Shown piece after piece: positions 1-10,079 of a stretch of 64,000 bases of DNA. The translations under genes were made by a program, and so were the position numbers. The notes beneath the pieces are model-generated. The model saw only the letters and a list, made by a program, of their open reading frames with translations, was not told where the DNA came from and did no database searches. Source of the DNA: Lycorma delicatula (taxonomy: Eukaryota > Arthropoda > Insecta > Hemiptera > Fulgoridae); NCBI RefSeq assembly GCF_047948215.1, contig NC_134456.1, forward strand, positions 77,242,515 to 77,306,514. Reading direction: 5' to 3'. Every line of letters begins with the position of its first letter. The first letter of the stretch is position 1.

Positions 1-520
1 GAAAAATAGTAAGCATACAAAATATTAAATAATCTTTGATGAAACTCAGTATCGATAATGATCGTTACTGAGTGATCTCAGGAATAGTGTCTGAGTTTGT
101 GATTACTAATTTGACAAGAGATTTAAATAATTTGGAGATTCTGTTAGAAAATTCGAGTTGTTAAGAATTGTTTCTAATAAATTAATGAATCTTAACAAAC
201 TGATGTGATTAAAGACTGACTCTTAAACTTAAGTAGTTATTGAAAATTATTAAGAAAGTACCACATTTAACAACGGATTTAATCCATAGTCCATTATCAT
301 TTGCCGATACATTTTTCTATTAGTCATTCTTTATATATCTTTTGGTTAAACTTTCAAAAACCTATAAGATTGGGTATTTGTTGAAAACTGAGAATGTAAG
401 AAGTTTTGTAAAGAATTAATAGATTTATAATTATTCTATTGCATAATACATACGTCACTTTTCACACAAGTATCTTATATTAGCATGATGAATTTATAAT
501 TCTTGTACTTTGTTTCTTAG
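1..520. other. AT-rich unannotated stretch
   Basis: I see no recognisable coding, RNA or repeat feature here. The sequence is AT-rich with stops in every frame. A pyrimidine-rich tract ending in TTTCTTAG closes the stretch and is discussed with the next entry. Confidence 0.5.
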
Positions 521-712
521 GTGCAATAATCAAGTAATGCAATAATTCGTCACACGGGCCGAAGTCACTTACAAAAATGGAAGAATCCAATTTCAAGAAT
601 AACTAGCCTCCCGCACCAGGCTTACTAAGAAAGGTGAAGCAGTATCCATTACCATTTCCACTTGAGTTGAAAATACTACTGAACTTTGGCAGTCCAGCCC
701 ATTGAAATGCAG
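521..712 (+). other. Exon-like segment between strong splice signals (speculative)
   Basis: The segment is preceded by TGTTTCTTAG, a good 3' splice acceptor, and followed by AAATGCAG then GTGAGT, a near-consensus 5' donor. Base composition is less AT-biased than the flanks. All three plus-strand frames contain stops, so it cannot be a coding internal exon. It could be a 5' untranslated or lncRNA exon. An ATG lies six bases before the donor, which would suit a 5' exon that begins translation in its last codons. The call rests on splice-site appearance only and could easily be chance. Confidence 0.2.
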
Positions 713-1540
713 GTGAGTGTAATCTTCTAAAATAAATTTCATTTTTCAATACTGGAACAGCCTGTGTATCATCATTATTCAAGAAAAAAAAAACGGTGAT
801 ATCTGTTTCTCGTATTTGAGGAGCCTAAAATTTGTCAAATTCTGAAGAAAACTTGGATTGATAGTATCAACAAAAAAAAAACTAACTTTAATTATTCCTT
901 CACTTAGTAGAAAAATGAACAATTCAGTTATACTGACGTACTAATCTCTGAATTATGTATTTTTAAGTCGTTATATTGTAACTTATACAGTTACAACGAT
1001 AAAAATGAGGTTTCATTTATATATGCGTTTCTTGTTTGTGTAATGAATGTATCTGTAGCTTTTTAGTTCTCTGGAACACTAAGTCAGAATCTGTTGTTAA
1101 TTAGAACCAAAAAAAGGAATGGTGGCCGGGAGAGAGTATCGCTCCTGAACTAGAAATAATTCAACCTGGCATCGAAGTGTCATCTTCTTAAACGGTTAAC
1201 TTTTGTTGTATAAATTTAAAAAAAGAATTGTTTTGTTATTATAGAAAACTCCGTAATGTTGAGAAATTATCCAAAAAAAAAACCTTTGACATGTAGAGTA
1301 GACTAAGTCCTAGTTTAAATTCCTAGTTTTTGGGATAGATTTATTTGCCTATAATTATTGTTATAAGTTTTTGACGGAATTCATTTTAAATGAGAAAATA
1401 TTCTTTGAAAAAGTTTTCAGATATCTACATACTAAAATAAAAATCATTGTTTCTGGATAAGGTAATATTAATTATTCACCAAATTTTGTTATTCAGCCGA
1501 TTTTCTTTTATCTGGCTCCACAAATAAAAATTTAAAAATA
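713..1540. other. AT-rich unannotated stretch
   Basis: Only short A-runs and no open frame of note. No repeat shared with the rest of the window was recognised. Confidence 0.5.
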
Positions 1541-2234
1541 ATCTAATGTGAACATCGTATACTACCTTGTACGCCTACTAAATTACATATACACATATTT
1601 TTAAAATGAAAAGTACATAAAATTTTATTTCATTAATAACTTATGATATTTTTTATATTTTTATTATTATTATTGAATTATTATTTATCGTAAATCTTTT
1701 TTACAATCAGAAGGTAATAGTTATTAATAAAACAATATACTTAAATTAAAAAAAGAAAAGTTAAAAAAAAAGAAATGAATTCGGATTTGAACCGATGTGC
1801 CTTCCCTTTGTAAGATCCAAATATTTCATTAATTAAAATTTCATTCGGCTATAACTCTGGACCCGATGAAACTGAGTACCACTTATGATACATCGTTGAA
1901 TAGCTCTCAATCAGGGCTTATTACTGCAGTTAAGGAAAAATCCAAAATCCTTTTTTTTGGATTTTGGGCTTTTTTGGACACTTTTGATACAGTATATTGC
2001 AATCAAAAGGAGAGGTGCACACCTAGATGCTACAATAGTCCTAAATCAAACATTTCAACATCCTACGGTTAATCGTTTTTGAATTATGTGGGATAACATA
2101 CGTACGTACAGACGTCACGCCGAAACTAGTCAAAATGGATGCAGGGATGGGCAAAATGGATATTTCCATTGAAATCTGAAAACCAAAATTTTTCGTGATT
2201 ACAGTACTCCTTTTACTTCGTAAAATGAAGTAAC
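1541..2234 (-). mobile_element. Family A interspersed element, near full length
   Basis: The copy reads in reverse: it begins with the ATCTAATGTGAACA end and ends at the CTTTTACTTCGT end. It shares the whole architecture of the copy at 9.1 kb: the GTCGATTGCAATCAAAAGG-like block (here diverged), the CGCCGAAACTAGTCAAAATGG block and the T-arm-like GGTTCAAATCC box on the minus strand near 1786. The outer motif is decayed at the 2220 end. Small open frames inside recur in other copies at shifted positions and look non-coding. Confidence 0.85.
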
Positions 2235-2390
2235 AGTAACACGATGCGAATTGAGAGTCTCCTCCATCTTCCAAATTGATTTTAAAAAAGAGGCATTACT
2301 ATATTACGTAATACTACTTAAGTTAGTTACTTAGTTTTATTAATTACAAAGTACATTTATAAATATGGGTAATAGTTCTTCAAACATAAT

Positions 2391-2636
2391 TGTCGATTGC
2401 AATGAAAAGGGGAGGTGCACAACTAGATGTTACAACAATCCTAAATCAAAAATTTCAATATCTACAGCTAATGGTTTTTGAGTTATGCGAGATACACACG
2501 TACGTACACATAGCCGTCACGCTGAAACTAGTCAAAATAGATTCAGGGATGGTCAAAATAGATATTTTCGTTGAAATCTGAAAAGCGAAATTTTTCGCAA
2601 TCGTAATACTTCCTTTACTTCGTACAAGGATGTAAA
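2391..2636 (-). mobile_element. Family A fragment
   Basis: Only the 5' third of the family A consensus is present, from TCGATTGCAATGAAAAGG to the CTTCCTTTACTTCGTACAAGG terminus. It lies 155 bp from the previous copy in the same orientation, so the pair are two insertions or a partial duplication. The small open frame over it is not a gene. Confidence 0.85.
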
Positions 2637-3589
2637 AATAAATGTTTAGCTTTGTATTGTGCTACGTTATAATAAAGTTCTGATTCGTATAACGATTTAA
2701 AAAATCGAAGTGGCAAAATGATACAATGTGGCATGTGTAGCGTGTATAATGGAGCCTATTTTTAACCAACTCGAGATCGGCTGTCCCAGACATTTTCAAA
2801 TGAACTTAAACTGTACTTGGCGTGCTAGTTAACTAAATCTATTGTAATTAAATTTGGTTGGTAGTTAAAGCTTCAAAGGGATTGGGATGTAAGGGCGGGT
2901 GGTCAGTAGTCATGTGTGCCGTAATTTTCTGAAACAATTTACAGTGCCGTTTCAAATTTTTTAATAATAAAATCTTAAAAGAAGGATCATAAAAGTACTC
3001 GAAATAGATCGTTATTATTAATTTAATAATTAAATACTAATATTAAAACTGATAATTAAATAACCTATTCATACGTTCAATGTTCAGTGCTTACGTAATC
3101 AAACTTATCTATAATATAAAATGCGAATGATTTTCAATAGGGAATATATTTTAATAATATATATTATTTTTATTTTATTTTTATAAATGAGTGTAGTTTT
3201 AGAAAAAAATTGTAAAACATGATTTCAATAATGAAGTGTTTTTTTTTTTTTTTTTTTTTTTTTTTACTGGAATGAAGATTTTATTTCTTGATTGTAAAAA
3301 TTTTGTTGTTTAATTTTTACTATTCTTGTCAAGAAATGTAACTTTTTTAAATTTTTCAGTATTAAAATTAAATGAAAATGAAGAAAACTTACAAAAATTC
3401 TGTTTCAGATAAATTGTCATAGTCGTATGTAATTCATATTATAAAATTGAATTATTTAATGTAACTTATTTCCTTAATAAGCCTGACGTATGACTTATTA
3501 TTTTTCACAATTGAAATGCAAATTTTGGTAGATACTTCTAGCTTATATCAGACCACTTGCATCCGTTTAATTATGGAATTTAATGTAAT

Positions 3590-3591
<2 letters not shown>
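2637..3591. other. AT-rich stretch with a T-run
   Basis: No gene seen. A run of about 27 T lies at 3239-3265; it could be the reverse tail of an old retroposon, but no retroposon body was recognised beside it. Confidence 0.5.

Positions 3592-3666
<75 letters not shown>
3592..3666. repeat. (CA)n microsatellite
   Basis: An uninterrupted dinucleotide CA/AC array of 75 bp with no imperfections visible, so it is probably length-polymorphic. Confidence 0.98.
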
Positions 3667-3667
<1 letters not shown>

Positions 3668-3934
3668 TATTGTAATTTAATTTTAACTAATAAACTAATT
3701 ATAATGTGTTCCTAAACTTCATATTATGTTGTAAAAATGTACAAATAATATCATTTAATTTTATCAATTATTCATATGTTTTAATGAAACAAAAGATTTT
3801 TTTAAGTTTTGCGATTATATAGAATAGAGATGTTTAGAAATAAGATTTTCATAGAAATTTAAACATTTTTGGCTTTATCAATTAATTCATCACAAAAGCT
3901 TGATGCTTATAAATAGGAATATGGATATTGAAAT

Positions 3935-4024
3935 TGTAGCGTATGAAAAATGGCATTGCTTGACTGGGTCCAAACTCGGAACCTCCGAATGAAAGGCCGG
4001 TAACGATACCACTCGGGAGGTTTG
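3935..4024 (-). mobile_element. SINE C, tRNA-derived head (fragment)
   Basis: Reverse-complemented, the block reads CCCGAGTGGTATCGTTACCG then GGCCTTTCATTCGGAGGTTC and continues into GAGTTTGGACCC. This lines up with the copy at 20.6 kb in its A-box-like part, the GGCCTTTCATCCGG middle and the start of the unique tail (GCCATTTTTCATACGCTA compared with GACATTTTCCCACGCTA). The B box is degraded here (GAGTTTGGACC instead of GGTTCGAATCC). Family membership is seen directly; the tRNA origin is inferred from the other copy. Confidence 0.6.
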
Positions 4025-4334
4025 CCACGAAGATTTCAAAATTAATATTCTTTATATCTCATCCGAGCTATTTTATTCCCTGAAAATTTGGGTATATGTA
4101 TTCTCAATTTGGAAAATATTTTACTTGATACTGTATTTAAGGACTTCACAGTACGTAAAAAAAAAAAACAGTGTTCAAATTGGACAGTATTAACACTCGA
4201 CCTCAGTCTAAATAAAATTCGGCTCCAAAAGTCGGAATAAAAAATTCATGCTTATAAAATATATTTCCTTTTAAAATTATATTAATATCAGTATTAATTA
4301 ATAATATCACTCTTAAAGATTGTTTACCATTATA

Positions 4335-5259
4335 CAGAGTGAATCCAAATTGCACGGCTATTTCTCGGGAGATGATTCTATAGCCAAAATTAAGAAAAAG
4401 AGTTCTTATAAAGATAGGTCAGAAAAAGGTTCGTTTGCGATCTTTGGTTCGTGAAACGTTTAGCCTTGCTTTCTGCTCCCTCTGTGAACTTAAACCGTAC
4501 TAAAATTGTAGGGGTACAGCAAAAACACCACTCAAACGAATATTCAAATGCTAGACACTAAACTTAATTGTTGACCAGCTGTTATTGCCAACCTGTGAAA
4601 AAAAAATTAATATGTTTTCGAAGGATATCATTTCAAATTAAAATTTTTAATTTTTAGCATTTTTTTGTAAATTGTTCTATTTAAAATCGTATCACTCTTC
4701 TGATCCAGTTTGTGTATCTTTTATTTTACTGAAAATTAACTCAAATTTGTGTTTAATTTTAATAGATGTTACATCAATTTTCTCAGAAATAAATTCTCTA
4801 CAAAGTTAACTAGACATTTTATTTATTTGGGTAAATTAGCTTTTAAATTTTAATGGAATAAAAGTTATTTTATTCCAAACCTAAACAAGTGTATTTTCCG
4901 ACTTTATTTCGTTTTTCTTAAAACCTAGGTGATATAGAGGTCTTGGACCACTTTTATTCAATTTCTTAGATAAAAACCCGTAAAGAAGCACCAAATTTAT
5001 CCCTCGATTTGTACCCGAAGTCTTGGGTACAGATCGAGGAGTAAATACGGAATTTAGTATGAGGTGGAGGGGGGACAGGGTAATCAAAGGGTATTGATAG
5101 TATTGATAGTACGGTGTAATTTTACAGAAGGAGCAAAAAGCAGCGCTAAAGATTTGGCGAACCGAATAAATCTAACGAACTCTTTATAGGAACTTTTTTC
5201 CTTATTTTTGGCAATAGAGTCATCACTCGAGAGATTGCCGTGCAATTTTGAATCATCTG
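4335..5259. mobile_element. Non-autonomous DNA transposon with ~150-bp terminal inverted repeats
   Basis: The left end (CAGAGTGAATCCAAATTGCA, 4335-4500) and the right end (5109-5259, reverse complement CAGATGATTCAAAATTGCA) form imperfect inverted repeats of about 150 bp. They share internal blocks such as GCCAAAAATAAGGAAAAA and a CTGCTCC motif, and TA lies outside both ends, as for Tc1/mariner-type insertions. The 600-bp core has no transposase similarity that I can see; the 68-residue minus-strand frame at 4881-5087 is not convincing. The tip resembles those at 23,047 and 63,946, so the element may have been mobilised by a DUF4817-type transposase. Confidence 0.8.
5002..5039. repeat. 15-bp inverted repeat (hairpin) inside the transposon core
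   Basis: Arms CCTCGATTTGTACCC (5002-5016) and GGGTACAGATCGAGG (5025-5039) pair at 14 of 15 positions around an 8-base loop. It lies inside the 4.3-kb long-TIR element. Confidence 0.85.
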
Positions 5260-5261
5260 TA

Positions 5262-6000
5262 TTATATTCGTTATATTATTTATATAACTGAAAGTAATTT
5301 AAAATTAGAAAAGGGAAGGTAAAAGTTTATCTTTGTGTTTGTAATTATCAACTGCCGAATTTATAATGTTGTGTAATTTTTATTCGGTAATAAAAAATTA
5401 ACAGTAATCTAAATGTATTTTATAATTTGTCTTATAATATGTAGAAAAAAAGAAAAAATAAGACAAAAAATAACAAGTATATAAGTCTAGTAAATAATAA
5501 GTATATAAGTATAAGTATATATAAGTTTATAGAGATAGATACTTAAGTCTTCACAGTATAGTTAATGCTGATAGGATATGTCAAGTAGGATGACATTTTT
5601 GACGAAGAATTTTGTTATTTTTTTGTAAACTTAGAAACTGTAAGAAGATTCACTGACATCTAGTAATCAAACTTTTAATTAGTTACTGTGTATTATGTCA
5701 CAATAAGAACAAATAATCCCATTGTTATATACGCGGTTTTAAAATATTCTTTATTCTGGTAACATAATAATTTTTATATAAAGTATTATAACCAACAAAT
5801 TTAATTTATTTTCTTCCAGTTACCAATTATTCATGTGTCTTTGAACTGTAAATATTTTCATTCTTCACATTCAAGCAATATTGTTATTACATCGTCGAGA
5901 ATTCTAAATTCCAGCAAATTCAAACGCAGTTAATTAGTATGAAATATTACTGTATCATTTGAACATTTTCATTGGAACAAAAACAAATTTTACGTACGCC
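5262..6000. other. AT-rich unannotated stretch
   Basis: Nothing recognised beyond short ATAAGTATA repeats near 5476-5530. Confidence 0.5.
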
Positions 6001-6760
6001 CGAAGGGTGCATTAGTCTTGTGGAAATCAGAAGTAGGACATTCTTAAACATTACCTGTAATATAAATTTAAAAAAATCCCTTTCAGCACGCCGGAAGGCA
6101 GAGGCAGATTTCACCGGTGCTAAGTGTGGATAAAAAAGATTTCCACCTTAAAGTTAAAAAAAATTTCAAATTTATTCAATACGACAATGGTTGCGTATGA
6201 AAAAAAGTTTCACAAGTTTAGCATACGACAAGCCCCACCTTAAAATTCTAGCAACATTTTGGTCATCCCTTGCCGTAAGGGTTGATCATATTAAAAATTA
6301 TTTCAGACAGAAGTTTTAGTTAATGTTTAGCTAACGACCAATTCAAAGCTGATTCTATACTGTGCCAATTAAGGAAGGTATGATTTTATTTGTCTTCGAA
6401 AACCCATTTTTCCACCCCCTGGGCCAATGGTTGGTGATAGGAAAAAATTTTACTTTAAATATGTTTTAGGCCCTTATTCTAAGAATAGTAGGAACTTTAA
6501 ACAAATTCGATAACTTAATAAAGAAATTATAGCGATATTTTGTTTTTTCGAAAAAGCCCCTTTTCCACCCCTATGGTCCGATTTTTCCTATTAACAAACT
6601 CAACCAAGATTTTGGGTCGTTATATTTTATGTATCACTTTCGTCATTTCAAATGATGGATGGGATTATGGAAAAGGGAAAATATACGAAAACAAACAGGT
6701 TAGCAGAAGGGCGGAACAAGTTTGATAGCAGAAGCAATGACAAGAATTGTCATAATGGCA
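6001..6760. repeat. Possible unclassified interspersed repeat
   Basis: Two similar segments occur here: CGAAAACCCATTTTTCCACC near 6397 and CGAAAAAGCCCCTTTTCCAC near 6549, each followed by a CCAATGG- or TATGGTCC-type block and a run of AAAATT or TTTTCC. Composition is less AT-rich than the surroundings. No coding similarity is evident and the 61-residue open frame at 6540-6725 is not convincing. The boundaries are guesses. Confidence 0.3.
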
Positions 6761-6819
6761 GAATACTATGAACGAATGCATATCTTTATTGTAGTATTGT
6801 GCAAGATAAGTAGAATTGT

Positions 6820-6960
6820 ATCTTGAATATCATTATTCTCAGAGAAAGCACCTGTAACTAGTGTTACGGGATTTTAAAGGCATCACAATAGGTTGGTTCT
6901 ATCTTGAGCATCATTACTTTTAGAGAAAGTATTCCAACTAGTGCTACGAGGTTTGAGGAT
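6820..6960. repeat. Two-unit diverged tandem duplication, period ~81 bp
   Basis: ATCTTGAATATCATTATTCT followed by AGAGAAAG, AACTAGTG and TTACGGGATTTT at 6820 is repeated as ATCTTGAGCATCATTACTTT, AGAGAAAG, AACTAGTG and CTACGAGGTTTG at 6901. Several substitutions separate the two units. Confidence 0.7.
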
Positions 6961-7152
6961 TTTTTATTAAAAAAATAATCAGTATCTATATCAGAATTTC
7001 GTAATCTTTAACCATAATTGGGTCAGTAAATTTACTTGATTTGAAACAAGGAATTTCAAATCTAGAAGTTGTACCAGTTACGTAGGAGCAGTTAAAATTA
7101 GTGAATTGTTATTACTACTACTATTATTTTTTTAACATTATTCTATTTTTAT

Positions 7153-7402
7153 GCCCATCGGGCTGGTCTAATGGTTAACTTGTTGCAAATCAGTTGTTTA
7201 ACAGCTGATTTTCTAAGTCTAAGGATTTGAAGATCGAATCTTAGTAAAAGTTAGTTGCTTTTACTAGGATTTGAAACTAGATAGTGGATTCCGGTATATT
7301 TTAATGATTGGGGTTCAGCTAATCACAGGTCTCAGGAATGGTCGGCTTGAGCTTGTACAAGACTGCACCTCATTTACAAGTCATAGAGATCATCTTCATT
7401 TC
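7153..7402 (+). mobile_element. SINE B, old diverged copy
   Basis: It begins CCCATCGGGCTGGTCTAATG and continues through GATCGAATCTTAGTAAAAG, GGATTTGAAACTAGA, TCTCAGGAATGGTC and ACAAGACTGCACC, in the same order as the intact copies at 35.1 and 43.0 kb. The 3' end is missing after CATCTTCATT and no target-site duplication is visible. The A-box-like TGGTCTAATGG and B-box-like GATCGAATCTT can still be seen. Confidence 0.85.
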
Positions 7403-7882
7403 TTTGGGCCGAGATGTGGGGGTTGCTTATTGTTATTAGTCTTGACCTGATTGCAGCGTACACATTAGGAAAATCAAATTACTTTTATAACTATATGTTG
7501 ATTATTAATTATTATTTTTTAACTAATTAAAACGTTAACATTTATTACGGTAACTCGCCAGAATATTCCCAAACAATTTTACGTAATTCAAAATTACTAA
7601 GAAAACAATTTTTGAGGTTTTGTTATTTGTCGTCATCAAATTTAATGGAAAAGTTAAATTTATTACTACTTCTACGAGAACGATTATAAAGTAAACTTTT
7701 TTTAACATTATTTGATTAAATTCATTATTTATTTATCGTATGGTACATAGATGTGCTGTGTCCAAGTTATTAAAACTAGACATTCAAATAAGTAAAATAA
7801 ATAGCAAATGTGTATATAAAATTTACGTAGGTATAAATTCCGATATAGGTACAGATGACATAGGCACATTAAATCTTTTCAG
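7403..7882. other. AT-rich unannotated stretch
   Basis: No feature recognised between the SINE and the LINE remnant. Confidence 0.5.
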
Positions 7883-8077
7883 TCATTCGACTCCAGGTGA
7901 GGTAGCATGATATATATATCTTGTGGATATCTCTTGTATGTTAACTGTGGGCAGCGCTTAATTAGATTTTCAACAGCTTGGACTGGCTCACCACAATCAC
8001 AACCAGACGAAGGTGATGCTCTATTTGTCCATGAAGTAATTACATTTACCGTTCCGTTGTTACGCGATTAAGTCTGT
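7883..8077 (-). pseudogene. Non-LTR retrotransposon ORF2 C-terminal remnant (CDCG...CP motif)
   Basis: Translated on the minus strand, the segment gives about 60 residues including GCDCGEPVQAVENLIKRCP, followed by PHLESND and a stop. The pattern C-x-C-G-E-x-x-Q-x-x-x-x-L-I-x-x-C-P is the Cys-rich C-terminal motif found after the reverse transcriptase in many insect non-LTR elements. Upstream, NNGTVNVITSW fits the region before that motif. No reverse transcriptase core is recognisable and a stop lies directly upstream. It differs in its ending from the Jockey-type copies elsewhere in the window, so it probably belongs to another LINE clade. Confidence 0.6.
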
Positions 8078-9085
8078 ACAACTGTCTTGGCAGACCAAAG
8101 CAGACTTGTGCATGCCTCTATCCATTGGTAATCGTAGTTTTAATTCTACATGATATGTCATTATTGTTATATATTAAAGTCTTCTATAATCTTTTGGGCC
8201 AGTTCCTGTGCAGGTTTCCGAGATTTCAAACGCCGATTAGACGCAAATAAAAAAAACGTACAATAATAATTATAATCCATTATTATTACGTCTGTAGGAA
8301 ATATTATTTAGCGAATTATTTCGATGTGTACATATTTTTTATGAGATAATTAGAAATTGGTAGCTAGTACAGATAAGAATAATATATTAGTTTTAAAAGA
8401 TCCTTTCTCTATTTTCTATTAATAGGATTTTCAAGGAATGTGGGGTGGGACAGATGACTTAACTAGTAGTTTGTTAATATGTCTTTAAACTATCAGTAAA
8501 ATTTTAAGCAATTGCCATCGACGAAAGCCTTACAAATCATATACATGTATGGCTGTTGTGAAATGAAATGACACGATTTTTGCAGTGGCTGTAATTAATT
8601 TATTTGTTTAAGATTAAAATATGAATAGTATAAAACTGAATATTATGACACATGAACAGCCGAAATCTCATCATACCACGCACACCTACAGATCAATGCC
8701 GACTCCCCAAATCTCGGTCAGTCATTCCTACCACTCACTCACATAACCTAACCCTCAAATTCACTCACACAATATCATCCAATAAATATATATATATTTT
8801 TTTTTGAACATAATATTGGTATTCGTAAGTAACTATGCTTTATTTTATTGAAATTATTTTATAAAATATAAAAATCTGTTACTTTAAAATTAAGTAACAA
8901 AAAATAAAGTCAGTTTCAAAGAACTTTACTTAAGTATAAAAAATGATACCTTGAAAACCTAAACATTTTGAAGTCGGTGCCAAATTAATGGTTAGAAGTG
9001 GTTTAATGATTTATCTTTAAATTTCGTACAGATTTCAAAACTTTTAAATTCAATGAAAAAATAAAAAAAATAGAGTGTCATTTTT
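8078..9085. other. AT-rich unannotated stretch
   Basis: Nothing recognised. A slightly C-rich patch at 8680-8770 contains CATAACCTAACCCTC, and a TA/T-rich tract follows at 8787-8804. Confidence 0.45.
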
Positions 9086-9822
9086 ACTTCCTTGTACGAA
9101 CTAAAGGAAGAATTGTGATTATGAAAAATTTCGGTTTTCAGATTTCAACGAAAATATCCATTTTCACCATCCCTGAATCCATTTTGACTAGTTTCGGTGT
9201 GACGTCTGTACGTATGGATGTGTCTCATATAACTCAGAAACTATTAGCCGTAGGATGTTGAAATTTTGGATTTAAAACTGTTGTAACATCTAGTTGTGCA
9301 CCTGCCCATTTGATTGCAATCTACTGGACCAAAAATGTACAAAAGATCCCAAAATCCAACAAAATTTGAATTTTTGACTTTTTCTTAATAATTTGAGAGC
9401 TTTTCGACGATTTATCTATCATAAGTGGTACTTATTTTCATTGGTTCCAGAGTTATAGCCAAATGAAAATGATTAATTAATGAATTATTTGGATCTTACA
9501 AGGGGAAGGCACATTGGTTCGAATCCGACTTCATGTTTTTTTAAACTTTTTTTTAATTTAAAAATATTGATTTATTAACAATTATTACCTTCTGATTATA
9601 AAAAAAAAACAATACAATAAATAATAATTCAATAATAACAATAAAAAAAATGAAAAAATAATATAATAAGTTTATATTATAAATAATATAAACTTATTAT
9701 TATTATTATTAATAATAAGTTATTAATGAAATAAAATTTTATGAACTTTTCATTTTAAAAATGTATTATGTAATTTAATAGGCGTACAAAGAAGACGTGG
9801 TGTCCACATCAGATTTTTTATG
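9086..9822 (+). mobile_element. Family A interspersed element, full-length representative
   Basis: This ~735-bp copy shows the family layout. It starts ACTTCCTTGTACGAACTAAA, then TTTCGGTTTTCAGATTTCAA, the CATTTTGACTAGTTTCGGTG block, a GTTGTGCACC block, TGATTGCAATC, a CCAAAATCC stutter, TAAGTGGTACTTATTTTCAT, the T-arm-like box CATTGGTTCGAATCCGACTT at about 9511-9530 and an A/T-rich 3' part. It ends GGCGTACAAAGAAGACGTGG then TGTCCACATCAGATTTTTT. The outer ACTTCCTTGTACG and the reverse-complement CGTACAAGGAAGT near the other end form short inverted termini. No open frame is conserved between copies. The class is unknown: a MITE or an unusual SINE-like unit are both possible. Confidence 0.85.
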
Positions 9823-10079
9823 TTTAGTGGGAATTTTTAGGGGATTTTATTTTTATTAAAAGTTATTTGATATCGTTCAAATGAATTTTTTTTGCGCCCC
9901 AGTGTTTAAAAATCAGTTTCAATTTACTGGAACCATAAATAGATTTGAATAAAAAAAGTGACATGCAGAGAGTGGTTTCCAATGAAATTCCTCTGCATAT
10001 GTATATATATATCTTATGCAGTATACAAAAATATATAACAAGCAAAAATATAATATATTATACTAGCTCTACCCGCCAC
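9823..10079. other. AT-rich unannotated stretch
   Basis: No feature recognised. The 60-residue minus-strand frame here is low-complexity and unsupported. Confidence 0.45.

Noticed and set aside
1866..2581. Small proteins in family A copies
   Set aside because: Frames in different copies are interrupted at different places and no frame is conserved; they are chance openings in a non-coding repeat.
9480..9535. tRNA gene from the T-arm in family A
   Set aside because: Only a T-arm-like box with a loose 5' neighbourhood is present; there is no D arm or acceptor stem.
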